NCBI RefSeq assembly: GCF_003298505.1
Contig: NZ_QNGB01000006.1
Span: 108,559-172,558 of the forward strand
Length of the DNA: 64,000 nucleotides
DNA from: Roseovarius sp. TE539
GTDB lineage: Bacteria; Pseudomonadota; Alphaproteobacteria; Rhodobacterales; Rhodobacteraceae
Reading direction: 5' to 3'
In this document: positions 8,366-17,307 of the stretch, piece after piece
How the letters are laid out: each line of letters opens with the position of its first letter
Numbering within the stretch: the stretch's first letter is position 1
Translations under genes and position numbers: made by a program
The notes under the pieces: model-generated
The model's input: only the letters and a program-made list of their open reading frames with translations
The model's database searches: none
Told to the model about the DNA's origin: nothing

Positions 8366-10090
8366 TCATTCGCCGGTCCGGTGCCAGTCGGCGATGTTCC
8401 ACAATTCGCTGTCCCATGTGTTCAGCCGCACCCCGCCCAGATCGGCGGCCACCGCCGAGACGCGGCCGCGGTCGACCAGTGGCAGCACGGCGTGGTCTTG
8501 CACGATCATGTCGTTCAGGCGCCGCGCCAGGGCCGCGCGCTCCTCGATCCGGGCGGTTCCGGCCATTTCGGCCACCAGGGCGTCATACTCGGGATCGCAC
8601 CAGCGTCCGATATTGCTGCCCTGCCACTGGTTGCCGGGTTGCGGGGCCTCGTCGCAGGTCCAGTTGGCGAGATAGGCCTGCGGATCGGTGCCATCGAAGG
8701 TGCCGGCAAACATCTGTACGTCGGCAAAGAATTTCTGGAAAGTGTCGGGGCTGCCGGGGTCGCTGCCGAAAAAGACGCTGGCGTCGATGTTGCGCAGGTC
8801 CGTTTCAACACCGATTGTGCGCCACCATTGCTTGATGACGGCCTGGAAATCCTGCCGGACCGCGTTGGTGGAGGTCTGGAAGGTGAGCCGCAGCTCGCGG
8901 CCGTTCCTCTCGCGGGTGCCGTCGCCGTCGCTGTCGGTCCAGCCGGCCTTTTCGAGAAGTGCGGCAGCGCCGGCGAGATCCTGTTCCCGGCAGGCGCGGT
9001 TGCTGTCCGAGGCATAGATTTCCGGCGCCGGCACCAGATTGCAGGTCACCCGGCCGGCGCGCCCGTAGCCGATCTCGGTCAGAATCGCCCGGTCGATGGC
9101 CATCGACAGCGCCCGGCGGACTCTGCGGTCGGACAGGACGGGATGCGGATGTGCCCGCGTGGAGCGCGCATCGCCAAGCGCCGGGTCGGGATCGGTGAAG
9201 TTGATGACGATGCGTTCCACCATCGTGCCGAAAGCCGAAACCAGCCGCCCGCGCCCCGAGGCCGCCATCGCCCCGAGGACATCGGGCGCCAGCTGCAGGT
9301 TCCACGCATAATCGAATTCGCCGGTTTCCAGAACTGCGCGCGCGGCTGCCGCGGCGCCGCCTCCGCCCTTGAGGACCGCTTCGCCGAAGGCGGGTTTGGC
9401 AGGCTCACGGTAGTGCGGGTTGGCAAGATAGCGCACCACGTCGTTGGGTCTGAACTCCGCCACCGTGAAGGGGCCGGTGCCCACGGGTGCGAAATTGGCC
9501 TCGGTGCATCCGGGGGCGCGCGGCCCGAGGCAGCCGGTGAATTGCGCTTTCTGGAGGATCGGGGCGGCGGCGCCCACGAAGGGGCCGTAGGGATAGGGCC
9601 GCGGCGCATCGAAGATCACCGTGACGGTGCGCGGGTCCACCACCGAAACATCGGCCACGCCGGCGAATTTCTCGGCCTGGGCGCAGCCGCCACCCTCGGC
9701 GGTGCAGTAGCGCCAAGTGAAGCGGATATCCTCGGCGGTGACGGGGCTTCCGTCGGACCATTTCAACCCGTCACGCAGGCGCCAGGTGATGCGGGTCCGG
9801 TCGGCGTTGATGCCGCCGTTCTCCTGAGTGGGGACGGTTTCGGCCAGCCACGGGACGATCCGGCCCGTTTCATCGAAGCGCGCCAGGGGTTCAAGGACAA
9901 GGCTGGCGGCCTCGATATCCTTGGTGCCACCCGACAGGTAGGGGTTGAGGATCGACGGCGCCTGCCAATAGAGGATCCTCAGGATACCGTCCTCACCACG
10001 CCCGGCCTGCGCGGTCAGGGGCACACCCCCGGCCAGCGCCAGGAAAAGAAGCACGGCACACAGCGATTGCGGGCAGGCACGGGCGGGCAT
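8366..10090 (-). CDS. periplasmic ABC solute-binding protein, family 5 (peptide type)
   Basis: A 574-residue SBP_bac_5 protein with a Sec signal peptide cleaved near residue 29 (LTAQA). Conserved family features include the opening ILYWQAPSILNPYLSGGTKD, LAETVPTQENGG, the LRDGLKWSDGSPVTAEDI signature and a C-terminal DYDALV-type segment. It captures the substrate in the periplasm for the two permeases encoded downstream. It is divergent from the ATPase gene with a 168-base intergenic region. Ligand cannot be read from sequence. Confidence 0.92.
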   Translation of the reverse strand: MPARACPQSLCAVLLFLALAGGVPLTAQAGRGEDGILRILYWQAPSILNPYLSGGTKDIEAASLVLEPLARFDETGRIVPWLAETVPTQENGGINADRTRITWRLRDGLKWSDGSPVTAEDIRFTWRYCTAEGGGCAQAEKFAGVADVSVVDPRTVTVIFDAPRPYPYGPFVGAAAPILQKAQFTGCLGPRAPGCTEANFAPVGTGPFTVAEFRPNDVVRYLANPHYREPAKPAFGEAVLKGGGGAAAAARAVLETGEFDYAWNLQLAPDVLGAMAASGRGRLVSAFGTMVERIVINFTDPDPALGDARSTRAHPHPVLSDRRVRRALSMAIDRAILTEIGYGRAGRVTCNLVPAPEIYASDSNRACREQDLAGAAALLEKAGWTDSDGDGTRERNGRELRLTFQTSTNAVRQDFQAVIKQWWRTIGVETDLRNIDASVFFGSDPGSPDTFQKFFADVQMFAGTFDGTDPQAYLANWTCDEAPQPGNQWQGSNIGRWCDPEYDALVAEMAGTARIEERAALARRLNDMIVQDHAVLPLVDRGRVSAVAADLGGVRLNTWDSELWNIADWHRTGE

Positions 10091-10192
10091 TCGGATCTCC
10101 TGTCCTGTTTCGTCCGGGCGCCACGGGGCGCCGCATCATCACAAACCGCCCATGCCGATATTGCAAGGCCAGGTGGCCGCGATTTCAGGTAT

Positions 10193-10220
10193 TTGACACT
10201 CCTCCGGCGCTGCGGATACC
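10193..10220 (+). promoter_or_regulatory. candidate sigma-70 promoter for the ATPase gene
   Basis: TTGACA at 10193-10198 is a perfect -35 box; GATACC at 10215-10220 lies 16 bases downstream as a moderate -10. The GTG start of the ATPase gene is about 39 bases further on. No strong counterpart for the minus-strand operon was recognised in the same gap. Confidence 0.45.
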
Positions 10221-10258
10221 GTCACAATGGCATCCGTGCACAATCGGAGTCCGCCCCC

Positions 10259-12040
10259 GTGACAGATCAGCCCATTGCCCGGATCGAGGGCCTCAAGGTG
10301 AGTTTCGGTGACACGGTGGCGATCGCGGATCTCGGGTTCGAGGTCGCGGCGGGCGAGTGCCTGTGCATCGTCGGGGAATCGGGGGCCGGAAAATCCGCCG
10401 CGGCACTGGCCCTGATGGGCCTCATCGCCCGGGACGGCGGGCGTATCGAGGCGGGGCGCATCATGCTGACGGTGCGTGGGGGCGGTCCCCTGGATCTGCT
10501 GGCCGCGGGCGAAGCGAGGATGCGCGGCATCCGGGGCCGCGACATCGCCATGATCTTTCAGGAACCGATGACGGCGCTCAATCCCGTGCTGACCCTGGGG
10601 CGGCAGGTGACGGAAGGGTTGCGGCGCCACGAGGGCCTCGGGGCCGCCGCCGCGCGGGCGCGGGCGCTCGATCTTTTCCGGCAGGTGCGCCTGCCTGATC
10701 CGTCGGCCTGCCTGGGATACTATCCGCACGAGCTTTCGGGTGGAATGCGGCAGCGGGCGATGATCGCCATGGCGCTGGCCTGCCGTCCGCGGCTTCTGGT
10801 GGCCGATGAACCGACCACGGCGCTGGACGTGACCACGCAGGCCGAGATACTCGCGCTTCTGGATCGGCTGCGGCGCGAGACGGGGACGGCGATTGTGTTC
10901 ATAACCCATGACATGGCGGTCGTGGCGCGGATCGCCGACCGGGTTGTGGTGATGGCGCATGGCCGCAAGGTTGAAGAGGGTCCGGCGCGCCGCGTTTTCG
11001 CATCGCCACGCGCCGCCGAGACCCGCGCCCTTCTGGAGGCCGCGCCGCGCCTTGGGTCCGGGCGATCCGCGTTGCCGCGGGACATCGGGCACGATGCGGC
11101 CGACCCGGGACGGGCGGCGCCGGTGCTTGAGGTTGCCGGGCTGAGCGTGCGTTACCCGGCCCGCGGCCGGGTGTTGCGGCAGCGGGCTCCGGCCCCTTGC
11201 GTGGTCCGGGACGTGTCCTTTGCCATCGCGCGGGGGCGGACCCTGGCACTGGTGGGCGAATCGGGGTGCGGCAAATCCAGCACCGGGCGGGCCATCCTGC
11301 GTCTCGGCCCGGTTTCAGGGGGGCGGGTGGCGCTTTGCGGGCAGGACATGCTGTCGCTTTCGGGCGCGGCCCTGCGCCGGGCACGGATGCGTGCGCAAAT
11401 GGTTTTCCAGGATCCCCATGGCAGCCTCGACCCGCGCATGACCCTTGCCGCGCAGATCGAGGAGCCGTTGCGCAACATCTGTGTGGGCCGCGCCGAGCGT
11501 GCGGAAAGGGCCGCGGCGCTGCTCGATCGGGTCGCGCTGCCACGGGGCCTGATGCGGCGCTATCCCCACCAACTGTCGGGCGGCCAGCGTCAGCGTGTGG
11601 CCATCGCCCGCGCCCTCGCCCCGGACCCGGCCCTGATCGTGGCCGACGAAGCGGTGAGCGCACTGGACGCGACCGTGCAGGCGCGCGTCCTGGAGCTTCT
11701 GGAGGAATTGCAGGCGGAACGGGGACTGTCCTATCTGTTCATAAGTCATGACATGGGGGTGGTCGAGCGCATCAGCCACGAGATCGCGGTCATGCACCGG
11801 GGCCGGATCGTGGAACGGGGGCCGCGCGACGCGGTGCTTGGCAGCCCGCGCCATGCCTATACGCAGGCCCTGCTGCGGGCGGTGCCGGTGCCGGATCCTG
11901 ATGCACCCGCCCCGCAATGGCCCGATCGGCCTTTCGGGGCGCCCCCTCGCGGGCGTACCGGCGGCGGGCGGCCCGGCTCCGGTGTTTACCACGAGGCCGC
12001 CCCGGGACACTTTGTGCTTGTCGACGAAAGCGGTTATTGA
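10259..12040 (+). CDS. double-domain peptide ABC transporter ATPase (OppD-OppF fusion)
   Basis: A 593-residue protein holding two complete ABC ATPase domains in one chain. Domain 1: Walker A GESGAGKS (39-46), signature LSGGMRQR, Walker B LLVADEPTTALD. Domain 2: Walker A GESGCGKSS, signature LSGGQRQR, Walker B LIVADEAVSALD with an Ala in place of the usual Pro. Both carry an SHDM/THDM switch histidine. GTG 10259 is used because homology starts at once; the open frame continues upstream only as an antisense shadow of the binding-protein gene. It powers the divergent importer and is followed by an M20 hydrolase. Confidence 0.92.
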   Translation: MTDQPIARIEGLKVSFGDTVAIADLGFEVAAGECLCIVGESGAGKSAAALALMGLIARDGGRIEAGRIMLTVRGGGPLDLLAAGEARMRGIRGRDIAMIFQEPMTALNPVLTLGRQVTEGLRRHEGLGAAAARARALDLFRQVRLPDPSACLGYYPHELSGGMRQRAMIAMALACRPRLLVADEPTTALDVTTQAEILALLDRLRRETGTAIVFITHDMAVVARIADRVVVMAHGRKVEEGPARRVFASPRAAETRALLEAAPRLGSGRSALPRDIGHDAADPGRAAPVLEVAGLSVRYPARGRVLRQRAPAPCVVRDVSFAIARGRTLALVGESGCGKSSTGRAILRLGPVSGGRVALCGQDMLSLSGAALRRARMRAQMVFQDPHGSLDPRMTLAAQIEEPLRNICVGRAERAERAAALLDRVALPRGLMRRYPHQLSGGQRQRVAIARALAPDPALIVADEAVSALDATVQARVLELLEELQAERGLSYLFISHDMGVVERISHEIAVMHRGRIVERGPRDAVLGSPRHAYTQALLRAVPVPDPDAPAPQWPDRPFGAPPRGRTGGGRPGSGVYHEAAPGHFVLVDESGY

Positions 12041-12085
12041 AGCCGGGCAGGGGCCGCGATGCGGCCCATCCCAAGGAGTCACGAC

Positions 12086-13246
12086 ATGCCCGTGAAGAAC
12101 CGATTCGCCGAAACGCATGCGGAAATCACCGAATGGCGCCGCGATATCCACAGCCATCCGGAGATCCTGTTCGAAACCCATCGCACCGCCGCGCTGGTGG
12201 CCGACAAGCTGCGCAGCTTCGGTTGTGACGAGGTGGTCGAGGGGATCGGCCGCACCGGCGTGGTGGGCGTGATTCAGGGACGCAAGACAGGATCGGGCAA
12301 GGTGATCGGCCTGCGCGCGGACATGGACGCGCTGCCAATTCATGAGGCGACCGGCCTCGATTATGCCAGCGGCACCGACGGTGCGATGCATGCCTGCGGC
12401 CATGACGGACATACCGCGATGCTTCTGGGAGCGGCGCAATACCTTACCGGAACACGCAATTTCGATGGCACCGTCGTGGTCATCTTCCAGCCCGCCGAAG
12501 AGGGCGGTGGCGGCGGGCGCGAGATGTGCGAGGACGGGCTGATGGACAGGTTCGGTATCCAGGAGGTCTATGGCATGCACAACTGGCCCGGCGTGCCCGT
12601 GGGGCAGTTCGCGATCCGGCCAGGGCCGTTCTTTGCCGCCACGGATTTGTTCGGGATCGAACTGGAAGGGCGCGGCGGACATGCCGCCAAGCCGCACAGC
12701 ACGGTGGATCCGGTGGTGATGGCCAGTCAGTTGATCACGGCGTTGCAGACCATCGCCAGCCGCAACGCAGATCCGACCGAGCAGATCGTGGTTTCGGTCA
12801 CATCGGTGGAGACGTCGTCGCATGCCTTCAACGTGATTCCGCAGAAAGTGACCCTGATGGGCACTGTCCGCACGCTGAGCAACGCGATGCGCGACCTGGC
12901 CGAGGCGCGGATGCAGGCGCTGTGCGACACGATACCGGCAGGATTCGGTGGCGCCGCGACCCTGACCTACGAGCGCAATTACCCGGTCATGGTCAATCAC
13001 GAGGCGCAGACCGCGTTCGCCGCGGAGGCCGCCAGGGCCGTCTCCGGCCAGTGCGACGCGGCCCCGCTGGTGATGGGGGGCGAGGATTTCGCCTACATGC
13101 TGGAGGACCGTCCCGGCGCCTACATCCTGGTGGGCAATGGCGACACGGCGATGGTCCATCATCCCGAATACGATTTCAACGACGAAACGATCCCGGCAGG
13201 TTGCAGCTGGTGGGTGGAGATCGCGGAGCGGCGCATGCCGATTTGA
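12086..13246 (+). CDS. M20 family amidohydrolase (hippurate hydrolase/N-acyl amino acid deacylase type)
   Basis: A 386-residue zinc peptidase-family amidohydrolase. Seen are the opening EWRRDIHSHPE, the metal-binding ACGHDGHTAMLLGAA, the catalytic EEGGGGG region, the HNWPG and RGGHAAKPH elements of the dimerisation domain and the C-terminal GGEDFAYML. AAGGAG at 12073-12078 supports ATG 12086. Members cleave N-acyl or N-aroyl amino acids to the free amino acid and acid. Placement directly after the importer ATPase suggests the transporter brings in the substrate this enzyme deacylates. Confidence 0.9.
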   Translation: MPVKNRFAETHAEITEWRRDIHSHPEILFETHRTAALVADKLRSFGCDEVVEGIGRTGVVGVIQGRKTGSGKVIGLRADMDALPIHEATGLDYASGTDGAMHACGHDGHTAMLLGAAQYLTGTRNFDGTVVVIFQPAEEGGGGGREMCEDGLMDRFGIQEVYGMHNWPGVPVGQFAIRPGPFFAATDLFGIELEGRGGHAAKPHSTVDPVVMASQLITALQTIASRNADPTEQIVVSVTSVETSSHAFNVIPQKVTLMGTVRTLSNAMRDLAEARMQALCDTIPAGFGGAATLTYERNYPVMVNHEAQTAFAAEAARAVSGQCDAAPLVMGGEDFAYMLEDRPGAYILVGNGDTAMVHHPEYDFNDETIPAGCSWWVEIAERRMPI

Positions 13247-13260
13247 ACCGGAAACGGCAA

Positions 13261-13324
13261 GGGGGCGCTGCCCCCGCCGCCGCTGTCGCGGCGCCTCCCC
13301 CGGGATATTTCCGGCCAGAAGAAA
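13261..13324 (+). repeat. dispersed repeat copy 3 with hairpins, between convergent genes
   Basis: GGGGGC/GCCCCC and CGCCGC/GCGGCG stems are followed by GGGATATTTCCGGCCAGAAG, a variant of the same repeat family. It lies between the M20 hydrolase (plus) and the glycosyltransferase (minus), where it may act as a bidirectional terminator. Confidence 0.65.
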
Positions 13325-13332
13325 CGGGCCGT

Positions 13333-14367
13333 TCAGCCGTCCGACCAGAGCCGGTCGTAGACCGCCGCGATGCCGTCCGCTTCCAGTGCCACGCTGAAAT
13401 TGGCCTCGGCGCGTTCCCTTGCGGCCCGGGACATGGCGGTGTGACGACGGGTGTCGCAGAGCAGGTCGTGCAGCGCGGCCGCCGCGCCGTTCCCTTCGGT
13501 GATGACACCGCAGGCCCCCTGACCGGCAAAGCTCCGGTAATAGCCCTGGTCGGTGGCGACGAACGGTACGCCGGAGGCCATTCCTTCGAGCGGCGCCATG
13601 CCGTAACCTTCGTAGCGGGGCAATTGCACCACCGCCGACAGGGCCCGCATGAGCGCGGGCAGGGCGTCCGGCGCCATTTCTCCGGGGAAGAGGATCCGCC
13701 CCGACAGGCCCGCGGCGGCGACCCGCGACTTGAGCGTTGAAAGGAAGGCGGCATCGCCCCTGGCCGCGCGCCCGATCACGAGGGCGGTGAGCCCGGGGTG
13801 GTACGGCAACAGGGCGATCATCGCGTCGATGAATCTGTCGGTGCCCTTTTCGGGACGGACGCGGCCCACGGTGGCGAGTCCGGCGGTGCCCGGAAAGCCG
13901 GTGTCCGCCCAGGCGGCAGTGCGGTCCCGGGCGGGGAAGAAACGGGCGGTGTCCACCCCGTGCGGAACGACGGCGCGCACATGCGGCACGTGTCCCGCCG
14001 CCCGTTCGGTGGTTGCGATCACCGCGTCCATGCGCGAAATGAGCCAGCGCGGAAGGGCCGAATGCCGGCGCAGCGCCGCGGAGGTGAAGACGATGCGGAC
14101 CGGCAGGCGCAACACATCCCGCGCCCAGAGGGCGGCGCGCATCTCGGGGTTGCGGCGCACATGCCAGATCACGAAGGGGCGCCCCGGTGCCGGGGTCCTG
14201 GACAGGCGCATGGCGGCGGCCGGGCTGACCGGGTCCGGACACCCCGGCAACGGCTGGCCGGCCAGCACCATGTCGAACTGTGCCGCCTGGGTGCGCGCCA
14301 CCGCTGCGGCCGTGGCCGAGACGCCGGTGAAATTGCGGTTGAAGTTGGTCACGATCAGTTCTGTCAT
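13333..14367 (-). CDS. GT4-type glycosyltransferase
   Basis: A 344-residue GT-B fold glycosyltransferase. The N-terminal half holds TNFNRNFTGVSATAAAVAR and VVPHGVDTARF; the C-terminal half has VGRVRPEKGTDRFIDA and the donor-binding PRYEGYGMAPLEGMASGVP, whose glutamates are typical of GT4. It follows waaA by 12 bases on the minus strand, so it is likely involved in lipopolysaccharide core or another surface glycan built on Kdo. Donor and acceptor sugars are not deducible. Confidence 0.85.
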   Translation of the reverse strand: MTELIVTNFNRNFTGVSATAAAVARTQAAQFDMVLAGQPLPGCPDPVSPAAAMRLSRTPAPGRPFVIWHVRRNPEMRAALWARDVLRLPVRIVFTSAALRRHSALPRWLISRMDAVIATTERAAGHVPHVRAVVPHGVDTARFFPARDRTAAWADTGFPGTAGLATVGRVRPEKGTDRFIDAMIALLPYHPGLTALVIGRAARGDAAFLSTLKSRVAAAGLSGRILFPGEMAPDALPALMRALSAVVQLPRYEGYGMAPLEGMASGVPFVATDQGYYRSFAGQGACGVITEGNGAAAALHDLLCDTRRHTAMSRAARERAEANFSVALEADGIAAVYDRLWSDG

Positions 14368-14379
14368 GCGGTCCCTGCG

Positions 14380-15684
14380 TCAGGTGCCCTTTGCACCGTG
14401 GCCCAGGTCGAGCCTGTGCGACAGCGTTTCAGTCAGGGCTTCGAGCATGTCGTCCTGCGCGGCGGCGAAGGCGCGCGCCTCTGCGCGGCGTTGTTCGAGT
14501 TGTTCGGTATTGCCCAGAAGCGCGCCCAGTTCGCGGGTCAGGTCGGCGGCGCCGGGCACCTCCACGGCGCCGCCGGCCGTTGCGAAATCGGCATAGGCGC
14601 GGGTGAAATTCGCATAGAGCGGCCCGTGCAGGACCGCCGACCCGGCATAGGCGGGTTCGAAAGGATTGTGCCCGCCCACCGGCGTGAAGGACCCTCCGAG
14701 GCAGGTGATGGGCGCCAGCCTGTACCACAGCCCGGTCTCGCCCATCGTGTCCGCGAGGTAGACCTGGACATCCGGTCGGAGCGCCGCCGCATGGCTTCGA
14801 CGCGCCACCGCGAGTCCGGCGCGCGCGATCAGGGCCTCGATGGCGTCGCCGCGGTCCGGGTGGCGCGGCACCAGCACGAGCAGAAGATCCGGGAAATCTT
14901 TCAGCAGACTGGCCTGTGCGGCCAGCATCACCTCTTCTTCGCCGGGATGGGTGGACCCGGCGACCCAGCAGGGCCGGCCATCGAGCGCGGCGCGCAGGCT
15001 GTCCAGTTCGGCGGCGTCGAAGGGTGGCGGGCCGCAGACGGATTTCAGGTTCTGCCCGGTGACGGCGTGTCCCAGACCGAGATCGTGCAGGTGCCTCGTG
15101 GTGCGGGCGTCCTGGGTATGAATGAGCCGGAACAGCCCCATGAGGTGACGTGCCGCTTGCGGAAAGCGTTTCCAGTTGCGCGCCGAGGTGTCGGAGATGC
15201 GCGCATTCAGCAGGGCCATCGGGATACCGGCGGCATGGCTTGTTCTCAGCATGTTCGGCCAAAGTTCGCTTTCCACGAATATCGCCGCCGAGGGTGCCCA
15301 ATGGGCGAGGAAACGGCCCATCGGGCGCCGCCCGTCAAGCGGTGCGAACTGATGGATGCAACGGGGCGGCAGGCGCCCTTCCAGAACCTGCGCCGAGGTG
15401 GCGGTGCCGCTGGTCAGAAGGAAGGAGAGGCCCGGATGCGTTTCTCCCATCCGCGCGATCAGGCGCAGGACAGACAGGCTCTCGCCGACACTGGCGGCAT
15501 GGAACCACAGCAGCGGACCGTCGGGGCGGGCTTGCGTGGCATGACCCAGCCTTTCACGCAGGCGGCCCGGGTCGGTTCCCTGTGCACGCAGCTTGGCCGC
15601 GACACGGCGGTAGGCCAGCGGCACGGCCATGTCGGCGGCGGTTCCGTAGAGACGGATCAGCGCCGGCGGACCGGAGGCCGGCAT
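14380..15684 (-). CDS. waaA: 3-deoxy-D-manno-octulosonic acid (Kdo) transferase
   Basis: A 434-residue GT30 enzyme that transfers Kdo from CMP-Kdo to lipid A precursor at the inner membrane. Diagnostic segments are LWFHAASVGES (with the catalytic Glu), FAPLDGRRPMGRFLAHWAP, ESELWPNML, SVCGPPPFD, VAGSTHPGEEE and the PVGGHNPFEPA donor-site motif. The family N-terminal membrane anchor is weak here. Its ATG shares one base with the stop of moaA (TGATG), so the two are coupled, with the glycosyltransferase downstream. Confidence 0.93.
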   Translation of the reverse strand: MPASGPPALIRLYGTAADMAVPLAYRRVAAKLRAQGTDPGRLRERLGHATQARPDGPLLWFHAASVGESLSVLRLIARMGETHPGLSFLLTSGTATSAQVLEGRLPPRCIHQFAPLDGRRPMGRFLAHWAPSAAIFVESELWPNMLRTSHAAGIPMALLNARISDTSARNWKRFPQAARHLMGLFRLIHTQDARTTRHLHDLGLGHAVTGQNLKSVCGPPPFDAAELDSLRAALDGRPCWVAGSTHPGEEEVMLAAQASLLKDFPDLLLVLVPRHPDRGDAIEALIARAGLAVARRSHAAALRPDVQVYLADTMGETGLWYRLAPITCLGGSFTPVGGHNPFEPAYAGSAVLHGPLYANFTRAYADFATAGGAVEVPGAADLTRELGALLGNTEQLEQRRAEARAFAAAQDDMLEALTETLSHRLDLGHGAKGT

Positions 15685-16691
15685 CAGCCCCCCGTGTGGC
15701 TCATGTGGCGCGACATCCGCCCGTCGACGCTTTGACGTGAATAATCGAAATCATGGCCCTTGGGCTTGCGGGCGATGGCGGCACGGACCGCGGCCTCAAG
15801 CGGGGCGTCGTCACCGGGGTGGTTGCGCAGGGGCGCGCGCAGATCGGCCATGTCCTCCTGCCCCAGACACATGTAGAGTTCACCAGTGCAGGTCAGGCGC
15901 ACACGGTTGCAACTCTCGCAGAAATTATGCGTGAGCGGCGTGATGAAGCCGATCTTCTGCCCGGTCTCGTCAAGTTGCACATACCGGGCCGGCCCGCCGG
16001 AGCGTTCGGCAAGATCGGTCAGGCTGTAACGCTCGCCGAGCGTGGCCCGGAGTTCCCTGAGGGGCCAGTACTGGCCAAGCCGGTCCTCATTGCCGATATC
16101 ACCCATCGGCATGACCTCGATGAAGGTCAGATCCATGTCACGGGCCGCGCACCATTCGACAAGCGCGAAAAGTTCATCCTCGTTGAACCCCTTGAGTGCA
16201 ACGGTGTTGATCTTGACCCTCAGACCCGCCTTCTGAGCCGCGTCGATGCCCTTGAGAACCTGGGGCAGACGGCCCCAGCGTGTTATGTCGGCGAACTTCT
16301 TCTCATCGAGCGTGTCGAGCGAGATATTTACCCGGCGCACCCCGGCGGCGAAGAGGTCGTCAGCGAAACGCACCAGCTGACTGCCATTGGTGGTCAGGGT
16401 CAATTCGCGCAACGCCCCGCTCTCGAGATGGCGGCCCATGGCGTGAAAGAAGGTCATGATGTCCCGCCGCACCAGGGGCTCGCCGCCGGTGATCCGCAGT
16501 TTTTCCACCCCCATGCGGATGAATGCGGTACACATGCGGTCCAGTTCCTCGAGTGTCAGAAGCTCCTTCTTCGGCAGGAAGGTCATGTTCTCGGACATGC
16601 AGTAGACACAGCGGAAGTCGCAGCGGTCCGTCACCGAGACACGCAGGTAGGAAATGGCGCGATGGAAAGGATCAACGAGAGGTGCGGTCAT
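15684..16691 (-). CDS. moaA: GTP 3',8-cyclase, molybdenum cofactor biosynthesis
   Basis: A 335-residue radical-SAM enzyme that converts GTP to 3',8-cyclo-GTP in the first step of molybdopterin synthesis. The N-terminal radical cluster motif is CDFRCVYC; the C-terminal second cluster motif is [20 protein letters not shown]. The chain ends in the conserved double glycine (HTGG) needed for activity in the family. First gene of the moaA-waaA-glycosyltransferase group; the pairing with LPS genes is positional only. Confidence 0.97.
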   Translation of the reverse strand: MTAPLVDPFHRAISYLRVSVTDRCDFRCVYCMSENMTFLPKKELLTLEELDRMCTAFIRMGVEKLRITGGEPLVRRDIMTFFHAMGRHLESGALRELTLTTNGSQLVRFADDLFAAGVRRVNISLDTLDEKKFADITRWGRLPQVLKGIDAAQKAGLRVKINTVALKGFNEDELFALVEWCAARDMDLTFIEVMPMGDIGNEDRLGQYWPLRELRATLGERYSLTDLAERSGGPARYVQLDETGQKIGFITPLTHNFCESCNRVRLTCTGELYMCLGQEDMADLRAPLRNHPGDDAPLEAAVRAAIARKPKGHDFDYSRQSVDGRMSRHMSHTGG

Positions 16692-16774
16692 GGGGAGAAC
16701 CTATGGTCTGGGAACGGCGGCGGCAAGGGCGATCTTCATGATTGAAGCCGATCCGGACGGCGGGCATAGTGACG

Positions 16775-17281
16775 ATGATGAAACATGTCCTTGCGATCAT
16801 CGCGCTGGTTTTCGTTCTGTCCGGCTGTGCCCGTCTGGAAGCGCTGAATCCGTTTCGGCAAACCCAACCGGAGAGCGAGAGCGTCGATCCGCTGCCTGAT
16901 GACATCCTGCGTCCGCGCGCCCGCCCGGGGACGGGGCCAGACGAGGCGCGCACCGCCGAGGCGTTCGATACCTCCAGCCGGTCGGAGCGGGCCACTGCCG
17001 CAACCGCCGGGGCCAATGCCGGGGAAACCGACCTGGGGACGACGATAGCCTCGCTCGGTGCGGTCACAAGGCCGGGTTTCTGGATCGAGACACCACTTGT
17101 CACGGAGCGCGGCAAGGGACGTGTCCTTTACGCCGAGACGGGAAAATCGTCACGGGTAGAGCTCATTCCGGTCGATGCTCCGCGTGGCGCCGGAAGCCGG
17201 CTTTCGTTGGCGGCGATGCGACTTGTCGGCGCCGATCTGACCGGACTGCCGAAGATCAGGGTGTTCCGAAAGTCCGATTGA
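16775..17281 (+). CDS. putative lipoprotein of unknown function
   Basis: A 168-residue protein with a lipoprotein signal peptide (hydrophobic stretch then LSGC lipobox near residue 17). The following region is Pro/Arg/Glu rich and low complexity; the C-terminal third (about 95-168) looks folded, with GFWIETPLVTERGKGRVLY. Start ATG 16775 or 16778. It is divergent from moaA with an 83-base gap and convergent with glmS. I do not recognise a functional family. Confidence 0.7.
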   Translation: MMKHVLAIIALVFVLSGCARLEALNPFRQTQPESESVDPLPDDILRPRARPGTGPDEARTAEAFDTSSRSERATAATAGANAGETDLGTTIASLGAVTRPGFWIETPLVTERGKGRVLYAETGKSSRVELIPVDAPRGAGSRLSLAAMRLVGADLTGLPKIRVFRKSD

Positions 17282-17307
17282 GGCCGATGCGTCAGTCCGG
17301 GGCAGGG

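Noticed and set aside
8339..10258. Upstream open extension of the double ATPase frame
   Set aside because: This part is antisense to the binding-protein gene and lacks domains; ATPase homology starts right at GTG 10259.
11315..14242. Very long minus-strand open frame across the ATPase and M20 genes
   Set aside because: It is antisense to clear ABC-ATPase and M20 motifs and has no recognisable domain; open antisense frames are expected at this GC content. Only the glycosyltransferase, in another frame at 13333-14367, is kept.
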